A program made the position numbers and the translations under genes. Positions 1 to 12,700 of a DNA stretch of 33,839 nucleotides are shown one piece after another. The DNA lies in the NCBI GenBank assembly GCA_964627755.1, contig CAZVIH010000048.1:1-33839 (forward strand), given 5' to 3'. The stretch comes from B10-G9 sp964627755 (GTDB lineage Bacteria; Chloroflexota; Anaerolineae; Anaerolineales; UBA11858). The notes under the pieces are model-generated. The model saw only the letters and a program-made list of their open reading frames with translations. It made no database searches and was not told the DNA's origin. Positions within the stretch are counted from its first letter, which is position 1. Every line of letters starts with the position of its first letter.

Positions 1-855
<855 letters not shown>

Positions 856-999
856 AGGGAGATCTGAGCAAAAGTCTCCGGACTGGCGCTCCACTCTAGA
901 TGTACTAAAATGTACTAAAGAACCAAAAGAAATCCTTGACGGTGTCAAGGTTATCTCAAGGGGTTTTCTATCACTCTTCAGTTGTTAAGGAAATCTGGA

Positions 1000-1073
<74 letters not shown>

Positions 1074-1086
1074 CTCAGCCCCTAAC

Positions 1087-1159
<73 letters not shown>

Positions 1160-1257
1160 CTGAGAGAGAGGAAGAACAAGCAAGGAAAGGACAAAAATTT
1201 GGCTGACATTCTGAAAGACAAAATTTAGTTCGAAAGCATTTCTGATGGGATTTTTCT

Positions 1258-1284
1258 GCCCGGCGAAATGCCGGGCTGTTTTGT
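1258..1284 (+). other. terminator-like hairpin in the 16S-23S spacer
   Basis: A perfect 7-bp stem GCCCGGC (1258-1264) / GCCGGGC (1270-1276) with loop GAAAT is followed by TGTTTTGT and preceded by TTTTT. It looks like a weak intrinsic terminator yet lies between tRNA-Ala and 23S, so rRNA transcription must read through it. It may instead be a processing or pausing structure. Confidence 0.55.
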
Positions 1285-1390
1285 CAAAGGAAGCCAAATC
1301 ACATAAATTGCCTGGCAGTGTGTGTTCCTAATTGAAAGATGGGGAACAGACACCGACAGACAAAAGTCAGTCGGGATCGTACCTTAATAA

Positions 1391-1432
1391 TTGAATAGTA
1401 ACTGCGAATAAATATCGATTTCTCCGCATCAC
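1391..1432 (+). other. 23S precursor processing stem, 5' arm
   Basis: The segment containing TTGAATAGT, GAATAAATATCGA and TCTCCGCATCAC is almost exactly complementary to the stretch directly after 23S (4413-4455), with a small internal loop. Long stems bracketing 23S are the known RNase III substrate in bacterial pre-rRNA. The match also fixes the ends of the 23S gene. Confidence 0.85.
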
Positions 1433-1433
1433 A

Positions 1434-4412
<2,979 letters not shown>

Positions 4413-4455
4413 GTGGTGCGGAGAACTCGATATTTATTCAAAAAAACTATTCAAT
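4413..4455 (+). other. 23S precursor processing stem, 3' arm
   Basis: This segment contains GTGGTGCGGAGA, TCGATATTTATTC and ACTATTCAA, which pair with 1391-1432 across the whole 23S gene. Confidence 0.85.
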
Positions 4456-4486
4456 TACATGGTATGACTTTAACATGTGAATAATG

Positions 4487-4607
4487 TTCTTGGTGATTGT
4501 AGCGGCAAGGGTACACCTGGTCCCATCCCGAACCCAGCAGTTAAGCTTGCCAGCGCCGATGGTACTTGAGGGGAGGCCCTCTGGGAGAGTTGGTCATTGC
4601 CAAGAAC
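4487..4607 (+). rRNA. 5S ribosomal RNA
   Basis: The ends TTCTTGG and CCAAGAA pair to form helix I. Internal 5S signatures CCCATCCCGAACCCAGCAG and GCGCCGATGGTACT are present. The length of about 120 nt is normal, and the gene follows 23S by about 75 nt. Confidence 0.95.
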
Positions 4608-4623
4608 ATTTTCTTTTAACATC

Positions 4624-4665
4624 AAAGGACTGAACCCGTCGAACGGGCTCAGTCCTTTTATTTTT
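4624..4665 (+). terminator. rRNA operon terminator
   Basis: The stem AAAGGACTGA-ACCCGT / ACGGG-TCAGTCCTTTT with loop CGA is followed by ATTTTT. It stands 17 nt after 5S and marks the end of the rRNA operon. Confidence 0.88.
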
Positions 4666-4681
4666 AAGGTACCCTGATTTT

Positions 4682-4712
4682 TTGTCATATATGAAATGGC
4701 CATTTCTATATA
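4682..4712 (+). promoter_or_regulatory. possible promoter of the two-component operon
   Basis: TTGTCA (4682-4687) is followed after 19 nt by TATATA (4707-4712). A transcript would begin near 4719. That is one reason to place the kinase start at ATG 4749 and not at the in-frame TTG at 4719. Confidence 0.45.
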
Positions 4713-4748
4713 AATGGATTGTTTTATCGGGAGTACAATAAAAGCGCG

Positions 4749-6809
4749 ATGAGAAATTCTTTGGATTTCAATAGACTGCCGGTTCAACTCGTTTTCAGCT
4801 TCCTTGTTGTGGTCCTGCTCACAGCCGCATTGGTCGGACTGCCTGCTATCTGGTTGCTGCAAAATCAACTGGATCAACAAGCCTGGGCCCAGATTGAACA
4901 GGCAGAACGAACTGCTATCTCCCTTTACGAAAAGAAGGCTTTTGAATTGGAAAATGCTGCTCATTTAGCAATTCAGCGGCCTACTCTGAATTCACTCCTT
5001 GAGAGAAATGAACTTCAACCCTTGGAGGACTATTTATTTACCCTGCAATCCGGAGCTAATCTGGATTTGATCAACATCTGCCAATCTCAAAAATTAATCG
5101 CTGGAACGGAAAGACAGATTCCGCTCTGTGCCGATCCACAAATTGCAGATTATTTTCTGGATGGCAGCGAAGCCTGGATGATTGCCCGAACGCAGCTGGA
5201 TAATCATAATCTTGGCGAAGTTGTGGTTGGAGTTAAGTTGGATGATGATTTTGCTTCTGAGATCCGGAATCAGATCCGTTTGGACCAGGCATTGTTCTAC
5301 CAGGATCAATTAATTAGTTCAAGTTTTACCCCTGGCATGGAAAAGATCAGCAATCTCCAAAATTGTATAAAGGAGAATACGAATCAGCTACCCCATTTTT
5401 CTTGTACATCAGGTGAGGCTGCTTACTATGTCACTATCAGCCCACTGGATGATAAAGGATTTTTCGTGGCTGTGGCGATGGATATTTCGGAAATATCCCT
5501 TACTGCAAATCGTTTGATCTTATGGATGACAGCAGCTATGGGTGGGATTGCGGTGATTGTTACTTTATTGGGAGTTATATTATCCCGGCGTATCAGCCGT
5601 CCCCTGGTGGAGTTATCTAAAACCGCTGCATCATTCAGCCAGGGAGACCTGGAAACCCCTGTGATCACTGAATCAAAATTAATTGAGATTACCAGAGTGG
5701 CCAGAGCACTGGAAAACGCCCGGATGGACCTGCAGGGTATGCTTAAATCCCTCGAAAGTGAACGGGATTGGAGCGACAATCTATTAGCCTCCATTGTAGA
5801 AGGCATCATCACCCTGGACCAGACAGGTCGAATAACTTTCTTCAGCCGCGGTGCAGAACGATTGACGGGGCTGCTGAGCGATGAGGTTTGCGGTGACCAT
5901 ATCAATGATATATTTCCGGTAACTGATTCCTCGGATACATTCTATTCCCTGCTTTCATCTTCTTCTGAAGAAGGATATCAAAAAGTGGATGTGTCATTGG
6001 CAGACAATCTGACCACATCCTTGGCCATTACCAGCGCACGATTGACCCGGTCTGGAGTAGAGGATCAGGAAACCGCACTGGTGATCCGCGATATAAGCGA
6101 GGAAGAGGCTGTCCACCGTTTGTTGGGCCATTTTCTTGCCAACGTCTCTCATGAATTGAGAACACCGCTGACTGCCCTGGAAGCGTCGATTGAAATGCTG
6201 CTGGATCCGGCAGGAAATCTAACTTCAGAGGAAAAAGAACAGCTCTATATCTCCCTGCATTTGGGCATTTTCAGGCTTCACACCCTGTTTGATAATCTCC
6301 TGGAGGGTGCGAATATTGAAGCTCGGCGATTCCGCATCTCTCCCCGTATAGCGGATTTGGCTCCGATCGTGGCAGAGGCAATTCAAACAATGCAGCCTTT
6401 ACTATTTAAATATGATCAGCACCTATCCGTGGAGTTACCCCTGGATCCACCCCGGGTTTTTGCGGATAAAAGGCGAATCGTACAGGTGCTGGTAAACCTG
6501 ATCTCGAATGCGAACAAATATGGACCTCCGGGAGAAGAGATCTGCCTTGAGGTCAGTGCAACATCAGAAACAACTCGCCTGGTTATTAAGGATCGAGGAC
6601 CCGGCATTCCGCTTAACCAGCGGGATAATCTATTTAGTCGTTTTATCTTCCCGACTGAAGGGACTGAGGTTTCGCAAGCGGGCGCGGGTTTGGGACTTTC
6701 TGTTGTCAAAGCTATCGTAGAAGCCCATGGTGGTGAGGTTGGCGTGGAAGATCGCCCAGGTGGAGGCACACAATTCTGGTTCACACTTCCTGTCGCAAGT
6801 GAGGATTAA
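4749..6809 (+). CDS. membrane sensor histidine kinase (HAMP-PAS-HisKA-HATPase_c)
   Basis: This inner-membrane kinase (686 aa) should sense a signal with its periplasmic loop and phosphorylate the regulator encoded next. Visible domains are a first membrane helix (about residues 9-37), an extracytoplasmic region of about 220 residues, a second helix (about 257-279), HAMP (about 280-335), PAS (NLLASIVEGIITLD onward), the HisKA H-box NVSHELRTPL with phospho-acceptor His468, N-box NLISNANKYG, G1 DRGPGIP and G2 GAGLGLSVV. ATG 4749 has GGGAG at 4729-4733. An in-frame TTG at 4719 would add ten residues but lacks a ribosome site. The stop overlaps the next start (TAATG). The sensed signal cannot be read from the sequence; the loop has two Cys (NICQSQK, PLCADP) that might bond. 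Confidence 0.93.
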   Translation: MRNSLDFNRLPVQLVFSFLVVVLLTAALVGLPAIWLLQNQLDQQAWAQIEQAERTAISLYEKKAFELENAAHLAIQRPTLNSLLERNELQPLEDYLFTLQSGANLDLINICQSQKLIAGTERQIPLCADPQIADYFLDGSEAWMIARTQLDNHNLGEVVVGVKLDDDFASEIRNQIRLDQALFYQDQLISSSFTPGMEKISNLQNCIKENTNQLPHFSCTSGEAAYYVTISPLDDKGFFVAVAMDISEISLTANRLILWMTAAMGGIAVIVTLLGVILSRRISRPLVELSKTAASFSQGDLETPVITESKLIEITRVARALENARMDLQGMLKSLESERDWSDNLLASIVEGIITLDQTGRITFFSRGAERLTGLLSDEVCGDHINDIFPVTDSSDTFYSLLSSSSEEGYQKVDVSLADNLTTSLAITSARLTRSGVEDQETALVIRDISEEEAVHRLLGHFLANVSHELRTPLTALEASIEMLLDPAGNLTSEEKEQLYISLHLGIFRLHTLFDNLLEGANIEARRFRISPRIADLAPIVAEAIQTMQPLLFKYDQHLSVELPLDPPRVFADKRRIVQVLVNLISNANKYGPPGEEICLEVSATSETTRLVIKDRGPGIPLNQRDNLFSRFIFPTEGTEVSQAGAGLGLSVVKAIVEAHGGEVGVEDRPGGGTQFWFTLPVASED

Positions 6810-7489
6810 TGAAAATTTTGGTAGTTGATGACGATCGCGTGTTAGCAGATGTGATCACATTTATGCTTCATAAAGAAGGTTTTGAAGTCATTCAGGCCTA
6901 TGATGGTGTTGCTGCTCTGGAGCGCTGGGAGAAAGAAGAACCCGATCTGCTAGTTCTGGATGTAAATATGCCGAAAATGGGCGGCTTTGAGGTCTGTCGA
7001 CACATCAGGGCTCAGGGGGATACCCCGATCCTGCTGTTAACGGTTCGGGGTGAGGAAGAGGATATCTTAAGTGGTTTTGAAATAGGCGCAGACGATTATA
7101 TGGTAAAACCCTTCAGCCCGGGGCAGCTTGTCGCCCGCGTTAAGGCTATTTTAAGACGGTCAAAAGGGAAACCAATAAAATCAGAGATTATTGTTGGTAA
7201 CATTACGATCTTTCCCGGCAAAAGAGAGCTGAGGATCGAATCGCAGCCGGAGCCGATTTCCTTAACCCATCTTGAAAATCTCTTGCTGGAGTACTTAATG
7301 ATCAATGCCGGCCAGGTATTAACGATCGATATGATCATTGATCACGTCTGGGGTCCATCTGCTGCTGACCGTGATATGCTGCGCCAATTGGTGCATCGTT
7401 TACGGGTGAAAATCGAACCAGACCTGGCCTTCCCCATTTACATTCAAACTGTTCCTGGATTGGGTTACGGGTTTTTGAGAAAGGAATAG
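6809..7489 (+). CDS. OmpR/PhoB-family response regulator
   Basis: A 226-residue DNA-binding regulator and the partner of the kinase just upstream, with which it overlaps by one base. The receiver domain has the acidic pocket DDD at residues 7-9, phospho-acceptor Asp51 (LVLDVNMP), Thr78 and Lys100 (MVKPF). The C-terminal half is a winged helix of the Trans_reg_C type (HLENLLLEYLMINAGQV, LRQLVHRLRVKIE, GLGYGF). Family length and all switch residues are normal. Its target genes are unknown. The unknown protein 133 nt downstream seems to be separately translated from a strong ribosome site. Confidence 0.95.
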   Translation: MKILVVDDDRVLADVITFMLHKEGFEVIQAYDGVAALERWEKEEPDLLVLDVNMPKMGGFEVCRHIRAQGDTPILLLTVRGEEEDILSGFEIGADDYMVKPFSPGQLVARVKAILRRSKGKPIKSEIIVGNITIFPGKRELRIESQPEPISLTHLENLLLEYLMINAGQVLTIDMIIDHVWGPSAADRDMLRQLVHRLRVKIEPDLAFPIYIQTVPGLGYGFLRKE

Positions 7490-7622
7490 TACGGATCATA
7501 GAGCGCGGGGGGAAACATGTCACAGCTTTATCATATTGACATAACGGGCTTTATCATCACCCTTTGTTATAGTGTAGTTGATTAAACTGATCTGCAAGGA
7601 CATACGTCTTTGGAGGTGTACC

Positions 7623-7862
7623 ATGAATGATCAATCACCGATATATCATGGGAAATCTATTCAATCTGCTTTAGAGAGGCAATTAATTGGCGAATTCTTG
7701 AGAAGACAAGGTTACAGCAAGGAGAAACTTCAGGTGTTGCCAGAAAATAAGAAGAGAGAATTGCTAAAAGCGGCCAGCCAGTATGCTTCGCTCAAATTGG
7801 CAGAGATTGAATCTTGTTCTCAATTTATCCACAAGCTCCACACTTTTACTTTAAGATTATGA
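7623..7862 (+). CDS. small hypothetical protein
   Basis: This 79-residue soluble, charged protein is one I do not recognise. Its middle (RQLIGEFLRRQGYSKEKL, then ENKKRELLKAASQYASLKLAEIE) should be mostly helical. The start at ATG 7623 is supported by TTTGGAGGTGTACC, a good ribosome site. An in-frame TTG at 7578 would add 15 residues without one. The stop TGA overlaps the ATG of the next gene (ATGA), so the two proteins are probably made together and may work together. Confidence 0.7.
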   Translation: MNDQSPIYHGKSIQSALERQLIGEFLRRQGYSKEKLQVLPENKKRELLKAASQYASLKLAEIESCSQFIHKLHTFTLRL

Positions 7863-8842
7863 CAGCTTATCCGCATTTAGAATTAGACTGTATTAATATA
7901 GATAACTCGGTAATGAAGATGCTGCCGCCCGAGATCGCTTATCGCTATCATGCCCTGCCAGTCGCTACTGATGGTAATAAAGTCACCGTTGCCATGGCGG
8001 CTCCTGACGATCAGACAGCTTCCCTTGCTGTTCAATCTGTGATCAATGCGCCCCTGTGCCTGATCCAGGCAGATTTGGAGGAGATTGACTACCGCCTGGA
8101 TATGATCTGGCCTCAAATCTCTGGAAGGATGAACTTCTTATTTTGGCCTTTAACTTCAGAGTCAAATCGGTCATTTAATATAGCAAAGGGGATCGCTAGA
8201 TTATTAAAGGCAAACTTGGACCGGATAGATAATCCTGGAGAAGGACAAGATTCGATTAATGGGTTACAAAAAGCCATTCGCCAGGAAAAACCGGATTTGC
8301 TCATCGTAGAGACTGATCATCCCTCAAGATTGTGCAAACAGCTGTCAAGCCGGAAGGGAAATATTCGGCTGCCGGACTTGTTACTCCTGCCGTCAAATCC
8401 TACTTTGCCCATTAAGAAATTGTTGTTGGTTCTTCCTGACAGTGGATCTGGAGCTGAGAAGGCGGCTTCTTGGGTGATCCGTTTCTCTCAGTCAAGCAGG
8501 GTGGATGTGACTATTCTTCCTGTCTTGCCGCCAGTTCCCCTCTGTTATGGTTCGTTTCTTCACCATAATCTGGCGTCACTTCTGGCTGGTAGTGATACTT
8601 TGGGGAAAAATATGAGATCGATTTCCAATCAGTTCTCCCTTGAAAAGATCTCTGCCAATTACAAGTTGCAGGAGGGTGATCCGTTCAACCAGATCCGAGA
8701 CGAGATTTCCTCATCTAATTCAGATCTGATCATTTTGCCTTCCAATCCCCCTAAAGGCAGAGCGTTCTGGTTTTGCCCTGATCTGGCTGGCATGTTATTC
8801 AAATGTGTTACAAAACCAATCTTGATTACCAATCAAAACTAA
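7859..8842 (+). CDS. two-domain protein: T2SS-E-like N-terminus plus Usp-like C-terminus
   Basis: The protein has 327 residues from ATG 7859, which overlaps the previous stop by four bases. Residues about 8-84 (ending LEEIDYRLDMIW) follow the pattern of the N-terminal domain of type II secretion/pilus ATPases (T2SSE_N/MshEN): LPPEIAYRYHALPV, then KVTVAMAAPDD, then a helix and strand. No ATPase follows. After a middle part with a strand PDLLIVETDHPS, residues about 185-325 (IKKLLLVLPDSGSGAEKAASW ... DLIILPSNPP ... KPILIT) look like a universal-stress-protein fold, but the usual glycine-rich ATP-binding motif is not evident. Some MshEN domains bind cyclic di-GMP; whether this one does is unknown. 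Function: inferred sensory or stress protein. Confidence 0.7.
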   Translation: MTAYPHLELDCINIDNSVMKMLPPEIAYRYHALPVATDGNKVTVAMAAPDDQTASLAVQSVINAPLCLIQADLEEIDYRLDMIWPQISGRMNFLFWPLTSESNRSFNIAKGIARLLKANLDRIDNPGEGQDSINGLQKAIRQEKPDLLIVETDHPSRLCKQLSSRKGNIRLPDLLLLPSNPTLPIKKLLLVLPDSGSGAEKAASWVIRFSQSSRVDVTILPVLPPVPLCYGSFLHHNLASLLAGSDTLGKNMRSISNQFSLEKISANYKLQEGDPFNQIRDEISSSNSDLIILPSNPPKGRAFWFCPDLAGMLFKCVTKPILITNQN

Positions 8843-8854
8843 ACAAGGATAATT

Positions 8855-9613
8855 ATGCTCTCTGTTGAAATGATTCCAATAATAATTCTGGCCTTCGTCT
8901 GTGAGCTGGTAGACTCAACTCTGGGCATGGGATACGGAACCACGCTGACCCCGATCATGCTGGCATTGGGGTTTGAACCCATAGAAATAGTTCCTGCAGT
9001 GTTGTGTTCTGAGGCGGTTACAGGAATTCTTGCTGGTGTGTTTCACCAGGAATTTGGCAATGTCGATTTCCGCAAAGTAAGCCCTGACAGGAAGATCGCC
9101 ATTATGATGACAGGATTCAGTGTAGTGGGTGTTATATTGGCAACCATTCTCGCTATTAATTTGCCCAGCTGGGCGGTCAAGCTGTATATTGGTGTGCTGG
9201 TTTTAGCCCTGGGATTAGTAATCCTGCTAAATAAAAGGAATGAATATACCTTTTCCTGGAAGAGGATCGCTGGTTTTGGGTTACTAGCGGCCTTCAATAA
9301 AGGCATAAGTGGGGGAGGTTACGGACCCGTGGTGACTGCCGGACAGGTCTTATCTGGTGTAAGGGGGCGTAAGGCAGTGGGCATCACTTCGCTTGCTGAA
9401 GGTATTACCAGTATTGTCGGTTTCGGAATATACATGTACAGCGGTGTTACGCTAAATAGCTCCCTGTTGATATCCTTACTCCTGGGAGCTGTAATATCTG
9501 TTCCTATTTCAGCCTATATTGTCAGCCGTCTACCAGCCGGAAAACTGACTTATATTATCGGTGGTCTCTCCACAGCCCTGGGCGGCTATACGCTGGTGCG
9601 GTTGTTTTTGTAG
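8855..9613 (+). CDS. TSUP (TauE/SafE) family membrane transporter
   Basis: The 252-residue integral membrane protein has about eight hydrophobic segments and the two half-repeats of the sulfite exporter TauE/SafE family. The first repeat contains CELVDSTLGMGYGTTLTPI and the second FNKGISGGGYGPVVTAGQ, both family hallmarks. Members move sulfite, sulfonates or other small organic anions; the substrate cannot be told here. ATG 8855 has AAGGAT as ribosome site, 12 nt after the preceding gene, so the two likely share a transcript that ends at the hairpins after 9620. Confidence 0.9.
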   Translation: MLSVEMIPIIILAFVCELVDSTLGMGYGTTLTPIMLALGFEPIEIVPAVLCSEAVTGILAGVFHQEFGNVDFRKVSPDRKIAIMMTGFSVVGVILATILAINLPSWAVKLYIGVLVLALGLVILLNKRNEYTFSWKRIAGFGLLAAFNKGISGGGYGPVVTAGQVLSGVRGRKAVGITSLAEGITSIVGFGIYMYSGVTLNSSLLISLLLGAVISVPISAYIVSRLPAGKLTYIIGGLSTALGGYTLVRLFL

Positions 9614-9622
9614 GGTGGGTAA

Positions 9623-9704
9623 GGGACTGAGTCCTTTTAAAAGGACTCAGTCCCGGAAGAACTGTAGGACTCAATCCCTGAAGAATTGTAGAACTCAGTT
9701 CCCC
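9623..9704 (+). repeat. 32-bp perfect palindrome running into a 24-bp tandem repeat
   Basis: GGGACTGAGTCCTTTT (9623-9638) is followed without a loop by its exact complement (9639-9654). The right arm opens a 24-bp unit: GGACTCAGTCCCGGAAGAAC + TGTA (9643-9666), a second copy with four changes (9667-9690) and a partial third, GAACTCAGTTCCCC (9691-9704). It lies between the converging TSUP and PFOR genes. Confidence 0.85.
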
Positions 9705-9732
9705 CCTTTGTATTTCTCTTTCAAGAGAATAA

Positions 9733-9768
9733 AAAAGCTCCCGGAGTTTGTGTTCTCCGGGAGCTTTT
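9733..9768. terminator. bidirectional terminator between TSUP and PFOR genes
   Basis: AAAAGCTCCCGGAG / CTCCGGGAGCTTTT with loop TTTGTGTT is a perfect 14-bp stem with A-run before and T-run after. It can stop transcripts of the plus-strand TSUP operon and of the minus-strand PFOR gene, whose stop is 30 nt away. Confidence 0.88.
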
Positions 9769-9797
9769 GTGTTTTCCTAACAAGCTTTGCAACAGGT

Positions 9798-12700
9798 TTA
9801 GGCTTTTTCTTCTTCCAGGCTGTAGTCCATCTGGGCCATTTGTTCGTACAGAGACCAGCGTTTGTTAACTCCCTTCTGGGCTGCTTTCATAAGCATCTCG
9901 GCTCGTTCTTCATTGCTCTTCAACAGTGAGCGGTATCGCAGCTCATTATAAGCATATTCCGTTAAAGGAATGCTGGGTGCTTTGGAATCCAGCTGGAGTG
10001 GATTTTTACCCTCATCGGCCCGGTCCGGGTTGAAGCGGTACAGGGGCCAGATGCCTGATTTGACTGCCAGGTCCTGTTGGTTTAAACCCTTGGCCATATC
10101 AATACCGTGTTCGATGCAGGGGCTGTAAGCCAGGATCAGGGATGGGCCGTCAAAGGCTTCTGCCTCAAGAAATGCTTTCAGGGTCTGGGTATCGCTGGAA
10201 CCCATGGCTACCTGGGCGACGTATACATAGCCGTAGTTCATGGCCATCATTCCCAAGTCCTTGCGAGGCATGCCTTTGCCGCTTTCTGCAAATCGGGCAA
10301 CCGCCCCCATGGGTGTAGCTTTGGAGGACTGGCCGCCGGTGTTTGAATATACCTGGGTATCCAGGACCAATATGTTGACATTGCGGCCGGAAGCCAGGAC
10401 ATGGTCTAGACCGCCGTAACCGATATCATAAGCCCAACCATCACCACCAACGATCCAGACATCCTTGCGTGCCAGTTTGTCAGCAATGCTGAGTAAGTCC
10501 TTGGCTTTACGGCCTTCCTGGCCTTTCATCTTCTCGCGCAAGATATCAACTCGTTTCCGCTGTTCGTTTATACCGGCTTCGGTTGACTGATCAGCATTGA
10601 GGATTTCATCAATTAGGTCCTGTCCGATGACGTCCTTGAACTGCGGCAGAAGTTCGATTGCGTATTCTTTTTGTTTGTCTACGGTCAGCCGCATGCCCAG
10701 ACCAAATTCAGCATTATCCTCAAACAGCGAGTTGCTCCAGGTTGGGCCCCTTCCATCCTCGTTGGCTTTCCAAGGGGTGGTGGGCAGGTTGCCGCCGTAA
10801 ATGGAGGAACAACCGGTAGCATTAGCGATCAAGCTGCGGTCGCCATAGAGCTGGCTCAGAAGTTTTACATAAGGAGTCTCCCCGCAGCCTGCGCAGGCGC
10901 CGGAGAACTCGAACAGGGGCTCAAGGAACTGGGAATCTTTGGGGCGGGTGAGCTTGAGGGCAGTGCGATCCGGATTGGGAATGGACATGAAGAACTCCCA
11001 GTTCACCGATTCCGATTCACGGAGGGGCGCCTGGTCCACCATCTGCAGGGCAGGATTTTCTACGTCAGATTTCGGACAGGCCTCTACACACAGGGTGCAC
11101 CCTGTACAATCTTCTGGCGCAACCTGGATGGTATATTTCATATCCTTAAATTCACGTCCTGTCGCATCAATAGACTTAAAAGTCTCTGGAGCGTCTTTCA
11201 GCAATTCGGCGTTGTAGACTTTGGGTCGGATCACTGCATGCGGACAAACAAAAGCACATTTATTGCATTGAATGCAGGTATCTGGGTTCCATTCTGGTAT
11301 TTCCAGGGCGATATTTCGTTTTTCGTACTGGGTCGTTCCCATTGGGAAGGTGCCATCTTCAGAAAAGACACTGACGGGCAGGTCATTACCTTCGCCTTTG
11401 ATGATGGTCCCGATAACTTCCTTAACAAATTTCGGAGAGTCCTCAGGTACAGGAGGTTTCATTTTCATGACGCTGTTTGCTTTGGCAGGCATCTCGACTT
11501 TGAACATATTCTCAAGGGCTTTGTCCACGGCGGAGTTGTTCATTTTTACAACACTCTCGCCTTTTTTGCCGTAGCTTTTCTTGATCATGACTTTGATCTC
11601 TTTGATTGCCTGGTCCTTGGGAAGGACACCGCTGATGGCGAAGAAGCAGGTCTGCATCACAGTGTTTATGCGGGTACCGAGGCCAACCTCTTCGGCGACC
11701 TTATAGGCATCAACGATATAAAAATCAGCTTCTTTTTCGAGAATAGCTTCCTGGAAATCGCGCGGCAGTTTATCCCAGACTTCGTCCGGCCCAAACATGC
11801 TGTTCAGCAAAAAGGTTCCGCCAGGTTTGACATACTTGACCATGTCTATCTGCTCGAGGAAGCTGAACTGGTGGCAAGCCACAAAGTCAGCCTGACCGAC
11901 TTCGATGATATAGGGAGCCTTGATAGGTTCAGGACCAAATCGCAAGTGGGATATGGTTTTTGCGCCGGCTTTTTTGGAGTCGTACACAAAGTAGCCTTGG
12001 GCGTAGTTCTCGGTCTGTGTGCCGATGATTTTGATGGAGTTTTTGTTTCCACCCACCGTGCCGTCTGAGCCAAGTCCAAAAAAGACACTGCGGATGACAT
12101 CATCACCTTCGATCAGGAAGCAGGGGTCATACGAAAGGCTGGTGTTGGTAACATCATCATTGATCCCGATGGTGAAGTGGTTCTTGGGCTGGTTCTTGGC
12201 CATCTCGTCAAAGACGCCTTTGACCATTCCTGGAGTGAATTCCTTGGAAGAAAGGCCGTACCTGCCGCCGATCATACGGGGAGCAGTCTTGAAGGGAGAT
12301 ATTCCCAGGTTGAAGCCTTCCGTAATAGCAGAAACAACATCATGATAAAGGGGTTCGCCAGCGCTACCGGGTTCTTTGGTGCGGTCCAGTGTGGCGATTA
12401 CTTTCGTTGAGGAAGGAAGAGCTTCCAGGAAATGTTTCACAGAGAAAGGACGGTACAGGCGAACCCGTACAACACCCAGTTTCTGGTCGTCATGAGTGTG
12501 GAGGAATTTAGCAGTTTCAGCTGCAACCTCGCCGCCAGAACCGATAATCACAATCACTCGTTCAGCGTCTTGTGCGCCTTCATAATCAAATAACTTGTAT
12601 TCTCGGCCGGTGAGTTTCTTAAACCTGTCCATTACTGACTGGACGATCTCGGGGGCCTTGTCATAGTATGGATTGACAGTCTCGCGGGCCTGGAAGAAAA

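Noticed and set aside
4470..4964. 164-codon minus-strand frame across 5S and the kinase start
   Set aside because: It runs through 5S rRNA, the terminator and the kinase gene and has no supporting features.
10671..12068. 465-codon plus-strand frame
   Set aside because: It is the antisense shadow of the PFOR gene, whose motifs and full length on the minus strand are unambiguous.
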